A DNA stretch of 27,359 nucleotides. Source: Chara braunii. Lineage: Eukaryota; Streptophyta; Charophyceae; Charales; Characeae. The stretch covers positions 278,159 through 305,517 of the forward strand of contig BFEA01000388.1 in the NCBI GenBank assembly GCA_003427395.1, given 5' to 3'. The notes beneath the pieces are model-generated. The model did no database searches. It worked only from the letters and a program-made list of their open reading frames with translations, and was not told the origin of the DNA. This document shows positions 25,528 through 27,359 of the stretch, piece by piece (the first letter of the stretch is position 1; each line of letters starts with the position of its first letter). Both the position numbers and the translations under genes were made by a program.

Positions 25528-25877
25528 GGCCTCAGTTTGCTTTGCAAGTCTTCTGGGAAGTTCTGGCTCTTCCTCTCTCTCCCACAACCGCATGTCTGAC
25601 GTCTGACTGTCGTCATCAGAAATTAGAAAACGACGACCATTGTTTTTTTTTTTTCTTTTTTTTTCTTTTTTTTTCGACGACCATTGTTGCTCACGTCCAT
25701 TCTTTGTTTTTTTCTAACCACCAGTTCATACCAACTGTTCGCGTGTTCGGACCGCTACATACTGTGAGAGCACTTGGGTTCGGCGGTCCAATGGGTGGGG
25801 GTTAAAACCTGGGGCTGAAAAGTGGGGGTCCCTGCTAACCACTTGGGCTCGCGAGGCTTGGAAGGCAGTCGGAGCTT
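25528..25877. other. Intronic stretch with short duplication around a T tract
   Basis: CGACGACCATTGTT occurs at 25631 and 25674, separated by a T tract with two C. The repeated 14 bp could be a target-site duplication of an element now reduced to its tail. GGTTTTAACCCCC and CCAAGTGGTTAGCAGGG on the minus strand (25783-25860) faintly resemble tRNA B and A boxes, too weak to call. Confidence 0.5.
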
Positions 25878-26027
25878 CATCAGTATGAGGCCCAGCTATC
25901 GGCAGCGGAAAAAAATGGAGTAGAAACAACGTTTCTAGTCGGATGAATTTGGGCGCTCCTGTAGCGGCCCGTACATGTCCTAAAATCGTGGCGCGTTAAA
26001 GGACACGACTCTAGGAAGTACTGGTGG
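25878..26027. mobile_element. Diverged second copy of the 151-bp TIR element
   Basis: GCGGAAAAAAATGGAGTAGA, CGTTTCTAGTCGGATGAATT, TGGGCGCTCCTGTAGCGGCC and TAAAATCGTG match the minus strand of 4999-5149. The right end GAAGTACTGGTGG is kept. The left end (CATCAGTATGAGGCCCAGCT) has decayed and no TTAA remains, so the copy is older. Confidence 0.7.
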
Positions 26028-26140
26028 ACAGCCTTCAAGTTGAGGTATCATCGTCAAACAGACCGGGCCCAGATACTCATCACTACGACTTCTTAGAATG
26101 ACCTCCTCTGTACCTCATTGAGGTCAGATACATCCACGTC

Positions 26141-26294
26141 AGTCTCTATTTCTGGTTAGATACATCCATTCCATGAAAGTCCTTTAGAGTTGTTTTTTCA
26201 CTCGTCTCCGGGTCATTCCCTCAGGTTTCGAACTCGGTTCTATTAATCCTTGCAGGTACCTGCAGGTTCAGGATGTATCTAAGCAGAAATAGAA
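26141..26294. mobile_element. Foldback element, arms TCTATTTCTGG...
   Basis: TCTATTTCTGGTTAGATACA followed by TCC on the left is inverted as GGATGTATCTAAGCAGAAAT-AGA on the right. The interior holds GGTTTCGAACTCGGTTCTAT, whose AACTCGGTTCTATTAATC part is repeated just past the right end (AACTAGGTTCTATTAATC, about 26291). No coding content. Confidence 0.65.
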
Positions 26295-26582
26295 CTAGGT
26301 TCTATTAATCGACAGTTCTGAGCATGTATCGGTTAGTCACATGGGTGACACGGGTTTCGTATCCTCTTTCTTTCTTTTTTTTTTTTTTTTTTTTCGGGAT
26401 CCTCATTCTGATTACCTGGACGAAGAATATTCTGAACAAAAAAAAGGGTAAGCAGCATCAGGGTCGCTCTCAGACAACCGGCAGGTACCAGCAGGCCCGG
26501 CACGGGAGGGAAGTGCTGGTCCAGTATCGAGCCAGGCCCTACCGCAGTGGACCAGCAGGTTCAGTTCTGCGTCTTGAAGAAC

Positions 26583-26586
<4 letters not shown>
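26295..26586. other. No gene; T run at 26376-26394
   Basis: GTATCGGTTAGTCACATGGG and GACACGGGTTTCGTATCC before the T run could be an eroded tRNA-like head, but I do not call it. Short CAGCAGGC repeats follow. Confidence 0.4.

Positions 26587-26651
<65 letters not shown>
26587..26651. repeat. Compound microsatellite (CA)n (GA)n
   Basis: About 19 CA units are followed by about 12 GA units. Confidence 0.95.
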
Positions 26652-26652
<1 letters not shown>

Positions 26653-26781
26653 AGCGCTGTGCTGAGCTGTTTGGAGGATTAGAAGCCTATTGAAAAATGG
26701 GCATTTCAGAATGAATAGACTGGAACCTGGCGATAGGTTCAATCAAAATAGAAAAGCCCTTAGGGCTTCCTCCAAAGCCAC

Positions 26782-26785
<4 letters not shown>

Positions 26786-26833
<48 letters not shown>

Positions 26834-26872
26834 CACACACACAGACACACACGCACACACACAGACACACCA
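26786..26872. repeat. Compound microsatellite (CT)n (CA)n
   Basis: About 22 CT units are followed by imperfect CA repeats. It is a rough mirror image of 26587-26651, about 140 bp away. Confidence 0.95.
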
Positions 26873-27137
26873 ACACGCCTGAAGAAGAAAAACAGGACAT
26901 GCAGAAAGATGACGATGCGGAGATGAAGGACGTCACTGTCAGTGGAGGAGGAGATGGTGGACGGTTGTATTACCTGTGACTCTGTGAGAGGTCTGTTGCT
27001 CCCAAGTTCCGTGAGTGCGCTAAGGGTACTAGATTTTCCGTAGCGCTACTGCTCTCCCAAATTGGACTTGTTCATACCGGGTCCTCCGAGTCCAATGGTT
27101 TGCACCATCAGGTCTCTCTGGAGTCTGGCCCAACGGG
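26873..27137. other. Sequence with a short acidic reading, no gene called
   Basis: 26880-26982 reads PEEEKQDMQKDDDAEMKD followed by a glycine-rich tail and a stop. It is open upstream only through the CA repeat. It has exon-like composition but no splice-site or family support. Confidence 0.35.
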
Positions 27138-27269
27138 CAGCCTCTCATTTTAGACCATTTCTCGATTTATGCGTGCCATCCTTACTTGCGCAGGGGCCAT
27201 TTACTAATCTACCCTTCTCTGTGTATCGTTCCAATCCTTTCAACGGTTGTCCCCAAGGACCAGCCTCTC
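27138..27269 (-). pseudogene. Retroposed U6 snRNA, nearly full length, 9-bp target duplication
   Basis: The minus strand from 27260 reads GTCCTTGGGGACAACCG, then GGATTGGAACGATACACAGA, GAAGGGTAGATTAG, AATGGCCCCTGCGCAAGTAA, GGATGGCACGCATAAATCGA and GAAATGGTCTAAAAT. This is plant U6 from its 5' hairpin to its 3' end. It has several small insertions (in ACAGAGAAGATTAG, CGCAAGGATG and near the 5' hairpin) that would disable it. CAGCCTCTC stands on both sides (27138-27146 and 27261-27269), a target-site duplication. No poly(A) tail is present beyond the U-run remnant, and no snRNA promoter element was found. Confidence 0.82.
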
Positions 27270-27359
27270 TCTTTTTTTTTTTTTTTGTTTTTTTAGGCTC
27301 TCATTTTAACCACCTCTCGAACGTTTCGCCATATCACTAATTTCTTAGTTGTGGGCGGC
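27270..27359. other. Interrupted poly(T) and window end
   Basis: A T run with one G (27270-27294) suggests another antisense tail. AGGCTCTCATTTTAACCACC and TCTCGAACG after it resemble CAGCCTCTCATTTTAGACCA and TTTCTCGATT at 27138-27166, so a partial duplication of the U6 3' flank is possible. Confidence 0.5.

Noticed and set aside
24888-25593. Open frames of 143-197 codons on both strands
   Set aside because: They are produced by the inverted-repeat interior of the MITE at 25004-25524. Several frames are open at once and none has a motif.
25783-25860. Further tRNA-like SINE head on the minus strand
   Set aside because: The B box match (GGTTTTAACCCCC) is too weak and no tail was found.
26880-26985. 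Short acidic exon of another gene
   Set aside because: Open for about 34 codons, but there is no clear acceptor or donor and no family match.

Overview
This is nuclear DNA from a eukaryote, very probably the plant lineage (Streptophyta). Three observations support that. A U2 snRNA copy (14165-14366, minus) carries the plant-type 5' end ATACCTTTCTCGGCC. A U6 snRNA copy (27147-27260, minus) carries plant-type termini (a GTCC-TT-GGGGACA hairpin and AAATCGAGAAATGGTC). Three spliced exons encode a plant-type phosphoethanolamine N-methyltransferase. The long repeat-filled introns and many retroposons suggest a large genome; a charophyte alga such as Chara is my guess, not something the sequence proves.

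The only host gene I can support is on the plus strand, with exons at 19446-19558 (or 19463-19558), 21241-21378 and 23132-23269. All have GT-AG borders and phase-0 internal junctions. They encode the N-terminal part of the first methyltransferase domain. The start exon is not identified, and the rest of the gene was not found before the window ends, so the last visible intron would exceed 4 kb.

The other ~19 kb on the left is layered mobile DNA: U6-derived fragments and tandem duplications (600-1330); terminal-inverted-repeat (TIR) elements with TTAA flanks (1600-2050, 4995-5445, 11849-12437, 14715-14964); a poly(A)-tailed retroposon family with a GCTCC...GGAGC hairpin in its 3' part (2247, 4396, 7635, 10177, 15199); the 3' end of a LINE (3456-4134); two decayed copies of an unrecognised protein family (2677-3235 and 7037-7325); a palindrome of about 0.8 kb with a precisely datable nested insertion (9305-10121); foldback elements (10671, 15441, 16727); tRNA-derived SINEs (12584, 14990, 15283, 17830, 24217); and a retroposed U2 with target-site duplication (14122-14377). 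Tetranucleotide satellites occupy 17518-17830 and 18468-18692.

Inside the methyltransferase introns lie a hammerhead-ribozyme-like core 29 nt past a 5' splice site (21408-21444), a G-rich 150-bp repeat, a second LINE 3' fragment, and two MITEs with 3-bp TWA duplications typical of PIF/Harbinger (24481-24895 and 25004-25524). Assembly marks are a 75-N gap (13095-13169) and two single-N joins (3959 and 18651); the first of these is flanked by an exact 92-bp duplication.
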